DNA of 64,000 nt from Candidatus Thiosymbion ectosymbiont of Catanema sp. Cochon2018 (GCA_011392765.1 WYCW01000002.1:466917-530916), one strand, 5' to 3'. Positions 55,179 through 64,000 are shown, counted from the first letter of the stretch. Notes: generated by a model not told the origin, from the sequence alone. Made by a program: numbers and translations.

Positions 55179-56642
55179 TTACATGGCCGCCCAGACGATC
55201 AGGGCCATGAGGGCGAACAGCCAATGGCTGCGCCGGTCCTCGATGGCGAACAGGACGGGGTCCTCGTGCATCCGGCCACGCCGGGCGAGCAGCCAGATGA
55301 AGCTGATCCAGTACAGGAACAGGGGACAAAGTAGCCAGATGACCTCGGGGTGGCGGTACTGGGCGCTGACCGTGTCGCCGTTGATATAAAGGACCAGGAC
55401 CAGCACGGCGAGATAACCGCTGGTGATGCCGAACTGGGACAGGGTCTCCAGGTCCACCAGTCGATAGCCGCGCCCGACGGTCTCATCCTGCCGCTCCCCT
55501 TGTTGTATGAGCAGCAGCTCCGCGTAACGCTTGACCAGCGCCAGACTGAGGAAGAGGAACATGGAGAAGGCGAGGAGCCAGAAGGAGGGCACAACGCCCG
55601 TGGCCGCGGCACCGGCGATCACCCGCAGGGTGTAGAGGACGGTGAGGGTAAACACGTCGAGCAGCACCATACGCTTGAGCCGTAGCGAGTAGGCGCACGT
55701 GAGTCCGTAATAGAGGGCGAGCGACCCGAGAAACGAGACCGGCAGCAGCAGAGCGAGCGCCAGGGCCGCGACCAGCAGGATGGGGATCAGCGCGAGTCCA
55801 TGTCGGATGGGGAGGGTGCCGGCGGCGAAGGCGCGGTAACGCTTGGTCGGATGGGCACGGTCCGCGGGCAGGTCGAGCAGATCGTTGAGTAGGTAAACGC
55901 TGGAGGCGCACAGCCCGAAGGCGAGGAAGGCAAGCGTCGCCTGGAGCAACAGCATGGGCTGATCGAGCTGGTGGGCCAGGGCCAATGGCACCAAGACCAA
56001 CAGGTTCTTTAGCCACTGATGCAGCCGTATGGCCTTGAAATAGTCCACCGGGCGCGGCGGCGGCGACGCGAGGACCACTTCGATGCGGGTGACGCCGCGG
56101 ACCTGGTCCGGCACCCGGGGTGGGGCGTTGACCACGATGGCCGCACCGGCGTGGCTCCAGACCGCAAGGTCCGACACCCCGGCGGCGGCGTAGTCGAAGC
56201 CGCCCGTGCCGAACCGGGCTACCAGCCGGTCGCGCTTGCCGGTCCCGGACAGATTCGCCTCCGCGTCGGTCGCCAGGACCTCGTCGAACAGCCCGAGGTG
56301 ACAGGCTACCTGCTCGGCGTACTTGCGGTGGGAGGCCGTGGCGAGGATCAGCTCCCGCCCACTCACCTTCTCGGTCCGGAGATAATCGAGCAGCGGCTGA
56401 TCGTAGGGCAGCCGGGTCGGGTCCAGATCGACCCGAGCGGCGATCTGCTGCTTGAGGTGGGTCTTCCCCTTGAGGAGCCAGAGCGGCAGCAGCAAGGCGT
56501 TCAGTGGGTTCTGCTTGAGCAGGGCGAGCACCGCCTCGATGAGGAGATCGGTGCGCACCAGGGTGCCGTCGAGATCGACACAAAGGGGGCGTCGCTGTCC
56601 GGTTGCGGAAAGCGCGGCCGATGGTGTCGCTACGGCATGCAT
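55179..56642 (-). CDS. HAD phosphatase-UbiA prenyltransferase fusion (DPPR synthase-like)
   Basis: 487 residues. N-terminal HAD domain (about 20-200) with LCVDLDGTLVRTDLL as motif I; C-terminal UbiA prenyltransferase (about 210-487) with the aspartate-rich VYLLNDLLDLPADRAHPTKR (N-D-x2-D-x3-D) and about nine membrane helices. Together they resemble 5-phosphoribosyl-polyprenol-phosphate synthase with its phosphatase fused, feeding the DprE1-like oxidase encoded next. The pathway would give a lipid-linked arabinose-type donor for surface glycans. Confidence 0.85.
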   Translation of the reverse strand: MHAVATPSAALSATGQRRPLCVDLDGTLVRTDLLIEAVLALLKQNPLNALLLPLWLLKGKTHLKQQIAARVDLDPTRLPYDQPLLDYLRTEKVSGRELILATASHRKYAEQVACHLGLFDEVLATDAEANLSGTGKRDRLVARFGTGGFDYAAAGVSDLAVWSHAGAAIVVNAPPRVPDQVRGVTRIEVVLASPPPRPVDYFKAIRLHQWLKNLLVLVPLALAHQLDQPMLLLQATLAFLAFGLCASSVYLLNDLLDLPADRAHPTKRYRAFAAGTLPIRHGLALIPILLVAALALALLLPVSFLGSLALYYGLTCAYSLRLKRMVLLDVFTLTVLYTLRVIAGAAATGVVPSFWLLAFSMFLFLSLALVKRYAELLLIQQGERQDETVGRGYRLVDLETLSQFGITSGYLAVLVLVLYINGDTVSAQYRHPEVIWLLCPLFLYWISFIWLLARRGRMHEDPVLFAIEDRRSHWLFALMALIVWAAM

Positions 56643-56706
56643 ATCCTTACCGACAGATCGTTTGAACCACAGACAAAAGCCCGAAGATTTTCCGTAGGGG
56701 CAATCC

Positions 56707-56848
56707 CAATGCCGTTAAGTTAGCTGTTGGCCACTTAGAGAAAACTACGAATCACGCGAATTTCCGCGAATCGCTTCGCGAGGATTCGCGTGATTCGTAG
56801 TTTCTTCTCTTACTTTGCCGACCGCTGACGCTTAACTTAATGGCATTG
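56707..56848. mobile_element. Uninterrupted CAATGCC-ended MITE with 10-bp target duplication
   Basis: Ends CAATGCCGTTAAGTTAG / CTTAACTTAATGGCATTG; GGGGCAATCC is duplicated at 56697-56706 and 56849-56858. The heart is the AACTACGAATCACGCGAAT palindrome. It is the reference for the interrupted copy at 13847-14180. Confidence 0.92.
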
Positions 56849-56939
56849 GGGGCAATCCCCCGTGGTTGCCCTGTCCGAGGACAGGCACGAGGGTCTGCCC
56901 CTTCCCGCTCTCCACCAATGGAGGGAGTCGCAAAAGCCC

Positions 56940-57010
56940 ATCCGTGAGACGTAGCGCAGGCGTCCCCGCCTGCATTTCTCGATGCAGGCGAGGACGCCTG
57001 CGCTACTTTT
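56940..57010. repeat. GTAGCGCAGGCGTCC palindrome
   Basis: GTAGCGCAGGCGTCCCCGCC (56946) pairs with GAGGACGCCTGCGCTAC (to 57006). Same type as 40915-40976. Around it, 57145-57172 holds the GAAACAGAACATACAAG repeat and 57190-57285 a TAGGATGCGGTGAGCG palindrome; otherwise the gap 56643-57442 shows no gene. Confidence 0.7.
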
Positions 57011-57442
57011 GCGGTACCCTCCAATGGAGTGGGAGTGCGGATCTTGCCTACGAGTCGAGTCGTTTTCTCCCATGAATATGGGGAACGATTCGTTAACAAT
57101 ATCCTCGATCTCCCAGGATTGTCACAAATTGTTTCATTCTTGGCTTTCCCTTAGAAACAGAACATACAAGGATGGGCACTGAGCCGGCGTAGGATGCGGT
57201 GAGCGCGGCAGGTCTTACAGGATGGCATCACGAGAAGGCGCGAACCGCATCAATGGATGGCCCGTGCCCAACACCCTTGTTGGGCTACAAGATCATGTTT
57301 CTGGGAGGATTTATGCGCGCCCGCCCTGGACCGCGAAACGAAAACAGCGCGGTCGGGACCTTACTTTGATACTATCCACCCCAAATCGTGCGGAAGGCTA
57401 CGGCGATTTTTTCATGGTATTTCTTGTCGGGGAGATCGAGTG

Positions 57443-58123
57443 ATGAACAAACCTTGGATGCAGCTCAGTGCCGTAATCTTTGCCGGCAACCTGGGGTTGG
57501 TCGGTTGCACCACCGATGAGTACGGCAACCGGCCGCCACTCACGGAGACCCAGAAGGGGGTGGCCATCGGCGCCATTGCAGGCGCCGCCATCGGCGCCGT
57601 GGCAGACAAGTCGACCAAGGGCGCGGTGATCGGGGCGGCGGGAGGAGCCCTGGCTGGTGGCCTGATCGGTCACTACATGGAACAACAGCGCCGGGACTTC
57701 GAGAAGCTGCTGGCCCCGGAGATTTCCGCCGGCGTTATCCGCGTCGAGAGCCTTTCCGACAATCGGCTGTTGGTAGGAATGACCAGCGAGACCTCGTTCG
57801 AGGTGGATTCGGACCAGATCAAGCCCGGTTTCCACAGCACTCTGGAGAAAATCTCGGGCGTTGTAAACAAGTATGGGAAGACCCGGCTCGTCATTGCCGG
57901 CCATACGGACAGTACCGGCTCGACCGAGCATAACCAAGAGCTATCGGAGCGGCGCGCTCAGGCAGTCCAGGGGTACCTGCTCAGCGAGAATGTGTATCCC
58001 AACCGCCTCGGCGCGAGCGGTTACGGCGAGGGTCAACCCGTCGCGAGCAACGACACGGAGCAGGGCCGCAGCAAGAACCGGAGGGTGGACATCACCATCA
58101 TTCCCATCACCACGGAAACCTGA
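57443..58123 (+). CDS. OmpA-family lipoprotein (YiaD-like)
   Basis: 226 residues with a lipoprotein signal: lipobox LVGC, cysteine 22. A glycine-zipper segment (GVAIGAIAGAAIGAVADK, about 39-75) follows, then an OmpA peptidoglycan-binding domain (about 110-225) with GHTDSTGSTEHNQELSERR and the SKNRRVDI end. It is expected in the outer membrane or periplasmic leaflet, tethering the envelope to peptidoglycan, and fits a Gram-negative cell. GGGGAG lies upstream of the ATG. Confidence 0.93.
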   Translation: MNKPWMQLSAVIFAGNLGLVGCTTDEYGNRPPLTETQKGVAIGAIAGAAIGAVADKSTKGAVIGAAGGALAGGLIGHYMEQQRRDFEKLLAPEISAGVIRVESLSDNRLLVGMTSETSFEVDSDQIKPGFHSTLEKISGVVNKYGKTRLVIAGHTDSTGSTEHNQELSERRAQAVQGYLLSENVYPNRLGASGYGEGQPVASNDTEQGRSKNRRVDITIIPITTET

Positions 58124-58188
58124 TCCCCCGGCGCAGCTCGACTGCTATGGACGGCGGCGAGTTGAGGCTACCTCGAAGAAACAACCCG

Positions 58189-58755
58189 ATGACCAGTACC
58201 GCGGAACAACCCAAGATCAGTGTCGACGATTATCTGGCAGGCGAGGAGACCGCGCCGATCAAGCACCAGTACGTCGCCGGCGAGGTCTTTGCAATGGCCG
58301 GCGCCGGCGAGGCCCATGTCACTGTCGCCGGCAATCTGTTTGCCTTGCTGCGCAACCACGTCCGCGGCGGCCCCTGTCGGGTCTATATCGCGGACATGAA
58401 GGTACGTGTCGAGCAGGCGGATGCCTTCTATTACCCGGACCTGTTCGTCACCTGCGACCCCGCCGACGGCCGGGAGAAGCTCTTCAAACGCAATCCGACC
58501 CTGGTAGTCGAGGTCCTGTCCGACTCCACCGCCGCTTTCGACCGGGGGACCAAATTCGCCCATTATCGGCGGCTCGCTTCGCTGCGGGAATACGTGCTCA
58601 TCGAGCCGGAGCGGCCGGCCATCGACACCTTCCGCCGCGGCGCCGAGGGGGGATGGGTTCTGCACCCGGTTATCGAGGATGGGGAACTCGTGCTCGCCTC
58701 CATCGACTTCCGTTGCCCGGTGGCTGCGGTTTACGAAGACGTGGCGCTCGGCTGA
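58189..58755 (+). CDS. Uma2-family endonuclease-like protein (paralogue 1)
   Basis: 188 residues from the ATG at 58189 (MTSTAEQPKISVDDYLAGEE). The PD-(D/E)XK-like core is visible: HQYVAGEVFAMAGAGEAH, AFYYPDLFVTCDP, PTLVVEVLSDST and REYVLIEPE. Uma2 proteins are expanded in cyanobacteria and some multicellular or symbiotic bacteria; their activity is largely untested. It is a close paralogue of 59634-60212, with similar sequence also just upstream of both starts. Confidence 0.88.
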   Translation: MTSTAEQPKISVDDYLAGEETAPIKHQYVAGEVFAMAGAGEAHVTVAGNLFALLRNHVRGGPCRVYIADMKVRVEQADAFYYPDLFVTCDPADGREKLFKRNPTLVVEVLSDSTAAFDRGTKFAHYRRLASLREYVLIEPERPAIDTFRRGAEGGWVLHPVIEDGELVLASIDFRCPVAAVYEDVALG

Positions 58756-58880
58756 AGATCGCCTTTCTTTTTTCCGCAAATGGACGCGAATAAACGCAAA
58801 TGGGATCGATTCCGGATTTGCGCCCATTTGCGTTCATTCGCTGCTGAAACATGGGTTCAGAACGCCAGGTCGGGCGTCCC

Positions 58881-59097
58881 CTAGGATCCTTGAGGGACCT
58901 GAATCTTTGCGAATGAGTCAAGTTTGTGCGCTGCACAAAAACAGTTCTGCCTCTTGTTGGGCGGGAATCGCAAATCCTTTGAACCACGGAGGCAGACACG
59001 GATAAACACGGATTGCGATCCGTGTTTATCCGTGTCTATCCGTGGTTCTTCGGTGCGGTTGGTCACACCTCGTCGGTCTGAGGCGAAGCCTCGCTAG
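58881..59097. repeat. YTAG-bounded modular repeat (copy E, 'ACCACGGA' heart)
   Basis: Same shell and heart as copies B and D, with a four-base insertion in the heart (ACCACGGAGGCAGACACGG). It shares its terminal CTAG with copy F that follows. Confidence 0.88.
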
Positions 59098-59313
59098 GAT
59101 TCCTTGAGGGACCCGAATCTTTACAAATGAGTCAAGTTTATGCAGTGCACAAATCGAAATCGGGATCGAAATCGAAATTTCGATTTCGATTTCGATTTCG
59201 ATTTCGACCTACCCAAGCTCTCCAACGGTTGGTTAGGTGTAGGAGATGGGGCCTTACGGGAAAGGGGCTTTCGGGGCATCATGCCTCGTCGGTCTGAGGC
59301 AAAGCCTCGTTAG
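59094..59313. repeat. YTAG-bounded modular repeat (copy F, hexamer heart)
   Basis: The same shell at both ends, but the centre (59146-59208) is an inverted run of the hexamer CGAAAT / ATTTCG, about ten units, followed by a CCAACGGTTGG-type stretch. It shows that unrelated palindromic hearts occupy the same shell. Confidence 0.85.
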
Positions 59314-59393
59314 TACTCCGTTTCATATAATTTTGCGAGTAAGGCCCTCTCTCCTATGCCCAACCAGCGGTTGGAGAGCCAGATATACTGCCA

Positions 59394-59490
59394 CACGGCG
59401 CAATTTGCGCATTTCACTCCCTCTCCCTCCGGGAGAGGGCTGGGGTGAGGGGGAAATTCAAAAGCTCAGATTGTGCCGTGTGGCAGTATA
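59394..59490. mobile_element. 97-bp element with TATACTGCCACACGGC inverted ends
   Basis: Perfect 16-bp inverted repeats at 59394-59409 and 59475-59490. The inside holds a CTCTCCCTCCGGGAGAGGG hairpin. It lies between the two Uma2 paralogues. Confidence 0.8.
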
Positions 59491-59633
59491 GAACGGGCGG
59501 TACCCATCGACGACTGGCTTCAATGAGACCGCGGTTCAAGTAATTCCGCGGCCTCATTGAAGCGTTGGGCAACGCCCCGGCCTGTGTTGTAATGAACGGT
59601 GGCGAGTCGAGGCCACTGCAAAGAAACAACCCA

Positions 59634-60212
59634 ATGACCAGTACCGCGGAACAATCCAGGATCAGCGTCGAGGATTATCTGGCGGGCGAGGAGACCGCGT
59701 CGGTCAAGCACCAGTATATAGCCGGTGAGGTCTTCACAATGGCCGGTGCCGGTGAGGCCCATGTCACCGTCGCACTCAACCTGGCCTCTTTGCTGCGCAA
59801 CCACGTCCGCGGCGGTCCCTGTCGGGTCTATATCGCGGACATGAAGCTGCGCGTCGAGCAGGCGGATGCCTTCTACTACCCGGATCTGTTCGTTACCTGC
59901 GACCCCGCCGATGGTCGGGAGAATCTCTTCAAGCGCAATCCGATCCTGGTAGTCGAGGTCCTGTCCGACTCCACCGCTTTTTCCACTGCTGCCTTCAACC
60001 GGGGGACCAAATTCGCCCATTATCGGCAGCTCGCTCCGCTACGGGAATACGTGCTCATCGAGCCGGAGCGGCCGTCCATCGACATCTTCCGCCACGATGC
60101 CGAGGGGAGCTGGGTCTTGCACCCGGTTGCCGAGGGTGGGGAGCTTGTGCTCGCTTCCATCGACTTCCGTTGCCCGGTGGCCGCGGTTTACGAAGACGTG
60201 GCGCTCGGCTGA
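59634..60212 (+). CDS. Uma2-family endonuclease-like protein (paralogue 2)
   Basis: 192 residues from the ATG at 59634. Same motifs as paralogue 1 (AFYYPDLFVTCDP, PILVVEVLSDST, REYVLIEPE) with a four-residue insertion after LSDST (AFST). The upstream 40 bases (AAAGAAACAACCCAATG) also match paralogue 1, so the duplication included the leader; the DNA between was later filled by repeat elements. It ends 28 bases before pdxH. Confidence 0.88.
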   Translation: MTSTAEQSRISVEDYLAGEETASVKHQYIAGEVFTMAGAGEAHVTVALNLASLLRNHVRGGPCRVYIADMKLRVEQADAFYYPDLFVTCDPADGRENLFKRNPILVVEVLSDSTAFSTAAFNRGTKFAHYRQLAPLREYVLIEPERPSIDIFRHDAEGSWVLHPVAEGGELVLASIDFRCPVAAVYEDVALG

Positions 60213-60240
60213 AGGTGTCTCCCCCGAGATCCTGACCCAT

Positions 60241-60885
60241 ATGACGATTACCCCCGAAGCCTTCCGCGCCCAGGCCATGGCGCGCGGCCTGTCCCGAGCG
60301 GAGCTGGAGGCCGACCCCATCCGTCAGTTCCAGCATTGGTACGAGGAGGCAATCGCCACCGGTATCCCCGAGCCCAACGCCATGAGTCTGGCGACGGTGG
60401 CCGCGGACGGCCAGCCCTGGGTGAGAACCGTGCTGCTCAAGCTCTATGACGAAACCGGCTTTGTGTTCTTCACCAATTACGAGAGCTGCAAATCCAGACA
60501 GATCGCCGAGCAACCCAAGGTCGCCCTGCTCTTTCCCTGGGTCGCGCTGGCCCGTCAGGTCCGGATCACGGGCATGGCCGACCGGATTCCAACCACCGAG
60601 TCCCTCGAGTATTTTGCTACCCGACCCCGCGGCAGCCGGATCGGTGCCTGGGCCTCGCCCCAGAGCCGGGTCATCCGCTCCCGCTCCCTGCTGGATGCCA
60701 AGGTGGACGAAGTGCGGCGCAAGTTTTCCCGCGGCGAGATCCCTTTACCCGACTTCTGGGGCGGTTTCCGGGTGGAACCCGCCACCATCGAGTTCTGGCA
60801 GGGCCGGGAGGACCGGTTGCACGACCGCTTTCTCTACCGCCGTACCCTTCAGGCCGGTTGGCGCATCGAACGATTGGCGCCTTGA
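60241..60885 (+). CDS. pdxH: Pyridoxamine/pyridoxine 5'-phosphate oxidase
   Basis: 214 residues from the ATG at 60241 (MTITPEAFRAQAMARGLSRA); the longer frame is out-of-phase Uma2 sequence. FMN-binding residues fall in RTVLLKLYDETGFVFFTNYE and SCKSRQIAEQPKVALLFPW; the C-terminal blocks PDFWGGFRVEPATIEFWQG and RRTLQAGWRIERLAP are diagnostic. It makes pyridoxal phosphate from PNP or PMP in the cytosol. Length and both ends are normal. Confidence 0.96.
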   Translation: MTITPEAFRAQAMARGLSRAELEADPIRQFQHWYEEAIATGIPEPNAMSLATVAADGQPWVRTVLLKLYDETGFVFFTNYESCKSRQIAEQPKVALLFPWVALARQVRITGMADRIPTTESLEYFATRPRGSRIGAWASPQSRVIRSRSLLDAKVDEVRRKFSRGEIPLPDFWGGFRVEPATIEFWQGREDRLHDRFLYRRTLQAGWRIERLAP

Positions 60886-61149
60886 AGAAACCCTGAAAGA
60901 TCCCTTCCTTATGGGCCTGGAGTCGGCTTCCAGTCCAATGCCATTAGGTTAGCTGCTGGCCGCTTGTCGTAGGTTGGGCGAGTAGGATGCGGTGAGCGTG
61001 GTATACCGTAGCAGGATTACACCAATTCCGACCGCGAACCGCATCAAGGGATGGCCCGTGCCCAACATTTATCCCGAGCGAAGCGAGGGACCTTTGTTGG
61101 GCACGCCCACCGTCCAAAGATGCGGTTCGCGCCTGGCGGTGGTGCAGTC

Positions 61150-62083
61150 CGGAAAGGACAACACAGCTTTGCGCATGACGGCGAGGCCTGGAGCTTCTTC
61201 AGGCCACACGGTTCTCAAATCAGATGGTGGTAATGGCCCTGACCGTGGGGGATCATGTTGTGCGGCGGCGAGTGCGGGCATGTAGGCGCGATGCGCAAGT
61301 AGCGGTTACCGGCTTTGGACAGGCGTGGTTTCTTGTTCACGCTGGTCCCGGATTGGTGGGCGCGGGGATCGGAATCCAGCCATAGCAGCCCATTGTTTCG
61401 CGGTCATGTCCTCCGGCATGACCAGGGAGTTCACCGAGGAGCTGGATGGCTGGCGGCAGCGGTCGCCGGTGACGCTGACGGGAGTTCGAAGATCTGCTGG
61501 AGTTCCTCCTCGCTAGCGATGAGGGCCAAGACCTGTTGGCGCAGGTGCTCGATGTTGGCCTCGAGGTTGGGCGTGCTGTGGTGCAGCTCGACGATCAAGG
61601 AAGTCGAGGGCGTGGTGGCGGTTTGCTCCGCGGCATGGAGCTGGTTCTTGGTTTGGGTTCGGAGCTTGTTCAGCGCCGCGATGCGGCAGGCACAGGCGCC
61701 CGGATGGCGAGGCACAGATCATCGGGGCGTTGCCAGGGCTCGAAAGGGCATGCGGAGGGCTGAACTCAGCCAGGACAGTGGCATCGACAGCATCGGTCTT
61801 GGTGCAGGTCTGCATGGCCTCCGCAAGCGGTTTGGCGGCCTTGGGGTTGATGACCATGACCTGGCCCGGCTCATCCAGGAGCGAGGAGCCAAATCGAGGT
61901 GATACTGGCCGGTGGCTTCCAGGCATGAACGCGGGTCACCGTTGCCTTGCGCAAGCGGTTGACCAAGGTCTGATGCCCGCTTGGGGAGTATTGTTGAATT
62001 CACGGGGTTTTCTGGTGCGACCGTCGCGAGCAATGACCAACGTGACGAACTTTGCTGCTGACATCGATTCCGGCAACGTTCTT
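61150..62083 (-). pseudogene. IS110-family transposase remnant (minus strand)
   Basis: In order along the minus strand, across several frames: NVAGIDVSS, KFVTLVIARDGRTRKPREF, CLEATGQYHLDLA, GQVMVINPKAAKPLAEAM, TKTDAVDATVLAEF and, near the C-terminus, PALAAAQHDPP and GLAVMRKAVL. These are the IS110 DEDD-transposase blocks in the right order, but at least three frameshifts break them and no usable start remains. Confidence 0.85.
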
Positions 62084-62757
62084 CGAGCGGTTCCTCGAAG
62101 CAAAAAAGGCGCTAGGATCATGACCTGGTTCCCCGACCCTGGACCCTCGCCTACCGACCTTGTGTATGCAGGCTCACGAGCGCAGCTCATGGCCTCGGAT
62201 ACTCTCCGGTATGGGCGAAGAGGGCGGGGAGCCAATCTACGGACAGGCTCAAGGCCTCAGGTTGGGACGGCTTCCCCAGGTACTCTTCATCAAATCCTTT
62301 TATACCTCATCCTTGGCTTTCCCTTGGAAACAGAACATACAAGAGATTTGGGCGAGTAGGATGCAGTGAGCGTGGTATACCGTAGCAGGATTACACCAAT
62401 TCCGAGCCGCGAACCGCATCGAGATTGGCCCGTGCCCAACATTTATCCCGAGCGAAGCGAGGACAGCTGTTGGAGCACGCCCGCAAAGTGCGGTTCGCGC
62501 CTGGCATACAACATGGTGCCGTCCGGAAAGGACAACACACGCTCACCGCATCCTGCTCCGCCCACCACCAGCCATGTTCTATTTCAGAATCCGGAAGTAC
62601 CTCAAAGGGGTTTGATGGAGAGAAACACCTGGAAATCCCACGACCCCGAGCTGTGCGTAGATTGGCTCCCCGCCCTGCTGCCCTGCCCGCGTGGCTGCAT
62701 GCTCGTGGTGAGTTCAGTCGGGGGCCCAGGTGTGACTCTAGCCGCGAGGAGCCACCC

Positions 62758-63697
62758 ATGAACGTTGCCGGGAATTGATGTCAGCCCCATCGACCCACGC
62801 TGATCATCAGCCGCGATAGGCGCCGGAAACACCGCGAGACCAAGAATGCCCCAGCCGGTCATGCGACCTTGCGCAACCGCTTGCGTAAGGCACACGTGAG
62901 CCGCGTCTGCCTGGAGGCCACCGGCCTCCTATCCTCGACCTAGCCTGGCCCTGGAGGACGCCGGGCTTACCCTCATGTCAACCCCAAGGCCGCCAAACGC
63001 TTTGCAGGCCTTTCCAGACTCACACCGGGCTCGATAAGTCATTACAGTCGGCCGCCTGCGCATGCCCTTCACTGGCAGCGCCCCATTGACGGCCCTGGCT
63101 TATCGCGCCTGCGCGCCGCATCGCCACCCTCGCTCGGACCCAGAAAGCAGAACCAGCGTACACGACAACTGACCCGCCGCTGACGCGGATTTCCTCATCG
63201 CTAGCCTGCAGCAGACCGTTGCCTTCCTGGATGACCATCGAACACCTGCGCCAGCAGGCCGCGACCTCATCGCCACGGTGGGGGCGCGCCGGCACGCCTT
63301 CGACCTGCTGATCACCGTCGCAGATTTGCCGATGCCGGTGCCATCAACTCCTCGGCTGACTGTTGGTCTTGCCCGATGACATGCAGGCCAAACAATGGGT
63401 TGCCATGGCCGGCTCTGTCCCCGACCTTTCAGTCGGCTCCAGCATCGATGAAAGTGCACACTCTCAATGCGGCAACCGCTACCGCCTGGCCCAACCCTTT
63501 ACATGCCCGCTCTCAGCGCCGCACGCCATGATCCCAGCGTCAGGGCCTATTACCACCACCTCATCGAGGATCGCGGCCTCAAAAAGCCAGGCCCTCTGTG
63601 CGTCATGCGTAGCTCCCTGCTCGCCATCCATGCCATGCTCAAGACTCAGGGCCTTCGACAGCAGCCGCTTCTATACCCCACCAGCGCAACTGCCTAA
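62758..63697 (+). pseudogene. IS110-family transposase remnant (plus strand)
   Basis: Begins ATGAACGTTGCCGGGAATTGA, a one-base insertion in the MNVAGIDVS start, then in shifting frames LRNRLRKAHVSRVCLEATG, VNPKAAKRFAG and, at the end, PALSAARHDPSVRAYYHHLI and KKPGPLCVMRSSLLAIHAML, the IS110 C-terminal block. Many stops and shifts make it inactive. It is opposite in orientation to the copy at 61150-62083. Confidence 0.82.
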
Positions 63698-63814
63698 TCT
63701 GATTTATGTGCATAAGGTGAATCTTTGGGAATCAGGAGCTAAATTGGACTTGCATCGGAACAGAGTATCTACGGCAAGCGGCCAGCAGCTAACTTAATGG
63801 CATTGATGTGGGAG

Positions 63815-64000
63815 TTACGTGCAAAGTCCCCTCGACCCCTTCACCAACAACCGGCGAATCTCGCTCTCATCACGGCTGGTCAACAGGGTGCGATTTTCAT
63901 GCGGAGTCAGACTATTATCCAGCGCCCGAGCATCATCACCGGCGATGGCATCGCGCAGCGACTGAACAGCGTCACGCAATTTCCGGTAACGGTCTTCGAT
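63815..64000 (-). CDS. 3' end of an unidentified gene (truncated by the window edge)
   Basis: The minus strand is open from the window edge for 61 codons to a TAA at 63815-63817. Visible sequence: IEDRYRKLRDAVQSLRDAIA, then DDARALDNSLTPHENRTLLT and SRDESEIRRLLVKG. It is helical and charged. No family recognised. Codon use is like the host's. Confidence 0.55.
   Translation of the reverse strand: MEDRYRKLRDAVQSLRDAIAGDDARALDNSLTPHENRTLLTSRDESEIRRLLVKGSRGLCT

Larger units (their letters stand above)
60936..63805. repeat. Region bounded by inverted CAATGCC arms, holding two decayed IS110-type genes
   Basis: CAATGCCATTAGGTTAGCTG (60936) and its near-exact complement ending at 63805 extend about 35 bases (through GCTGGCCGCTTG). 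The outside flanks do not match as a target duplication, so this is not a simple single insertion. Inside, a direct repeat of about 190 bases occurs at 60976-61166 and 62350-62540. Confidence 0.65.

Noticed and set aside
61315..62359. Plus-strand frames of about 200 codons in the IS110 region
   Set aside because: They lie antisense to the decayed minus-strand transposase blocks.
60936..63805. One composite transposon flanked by CAATGCC arms
   Set aside because: The flanks GCTTCCAGTC and ATGTGGGAGT are not a target duplication, unlike the two clear insertions of this element family.

Overview
The window reads as the replication-origin neighbourhood of a gammaproteobacterial chromosome (GC-rich, many GTG/TTG starts). 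The core is rpmH-rnpA-yidD-yidC-mnmE-mnmG running left and dnaA-dnaN-gyrB running right, followed by plsC-gmhB-glyS-glyQ. That order matches the origin region of Pseudomonas-type gammaproteobacteria as I remember it. Two things differ: recF is missing between dnaN and gyrB, and rsmG-parAB is not next to mnmG. A perfect 16-bp parS-like palindrome lies between dnaN and gyrB, and DnaA boxes lie in the dnaA-dnaN gap. The genus cannot be fixed from the sequence alone.

Layout. 1-5.7 kb: 3' part of a STAND/NB-ARC-like TPR protein, a CBS-DUF294 nucleotidyltransferase, a HigBA-type toxin-antitoxin pair and a DnaQ-like exonuclease. 6-13.8 kb: AGCS alanine/sodium symporter, GH57-like protein with DUF1289, ClpB, and an Uma2-like protein. 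14-19.5 kb: two further toxin-antitoxin modules, a haem-binding DUF3365 protein, a YkgJ-type cysteine-cluster protein and Ppx. 19.6-38.2 kb: the origin region, with an orphan polymorphic-toxin tip and likely immunity gene between mnmG and mnmE. 38.3-49 kb: a membrane-linked conflict-type locus consisting of a TIR protein (frameshifted), a MoxR AAA+ ATPase, a very large membrane protein ending in an FGE/C-type-lectin domain (split by an in-frame amber codon) and, converging on it, a second membrane FGE protein, with RAYT transposase sequence between. 49.2-60.9 kb: hydantoinase-like protein, GxxExxY protein, membrane protein, DprE1-like oxidoreductase plus HAD-UbiA fusion, OmpA lipoprotein, two Uma2 paralogues and PdxH. 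61-63.8 kb: two decayed IS110-type transposases between inverted arms, then a partial gene at the right edge.

The most notable observation is that the last 127 nt of the two FGE genes match base for base except at 18 sites. Seventeen of these are first or second codon positions and change 12 amino acids, while the genes just upstream are clearly diverged. Both are followed by the same hairpin. This is the signature of a diversity-generating retroelement (DGR) variable region; the reverse transcriptase and template repeat are not in the window. The locus would then be a TIR/MoxR/membrane sensor system with DGR-diversified ligand-binding tips.

The second theme is repeats. The intergenic DNA is packed with short palindromic, MITE-like elements. 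Several have clean target-site duplications (5, 8 or 10 bp), one is nested in another, and the same palindromic hearts recur inside different terminal-repeat shells. Several genes take their stop codon from the edge of such an element.
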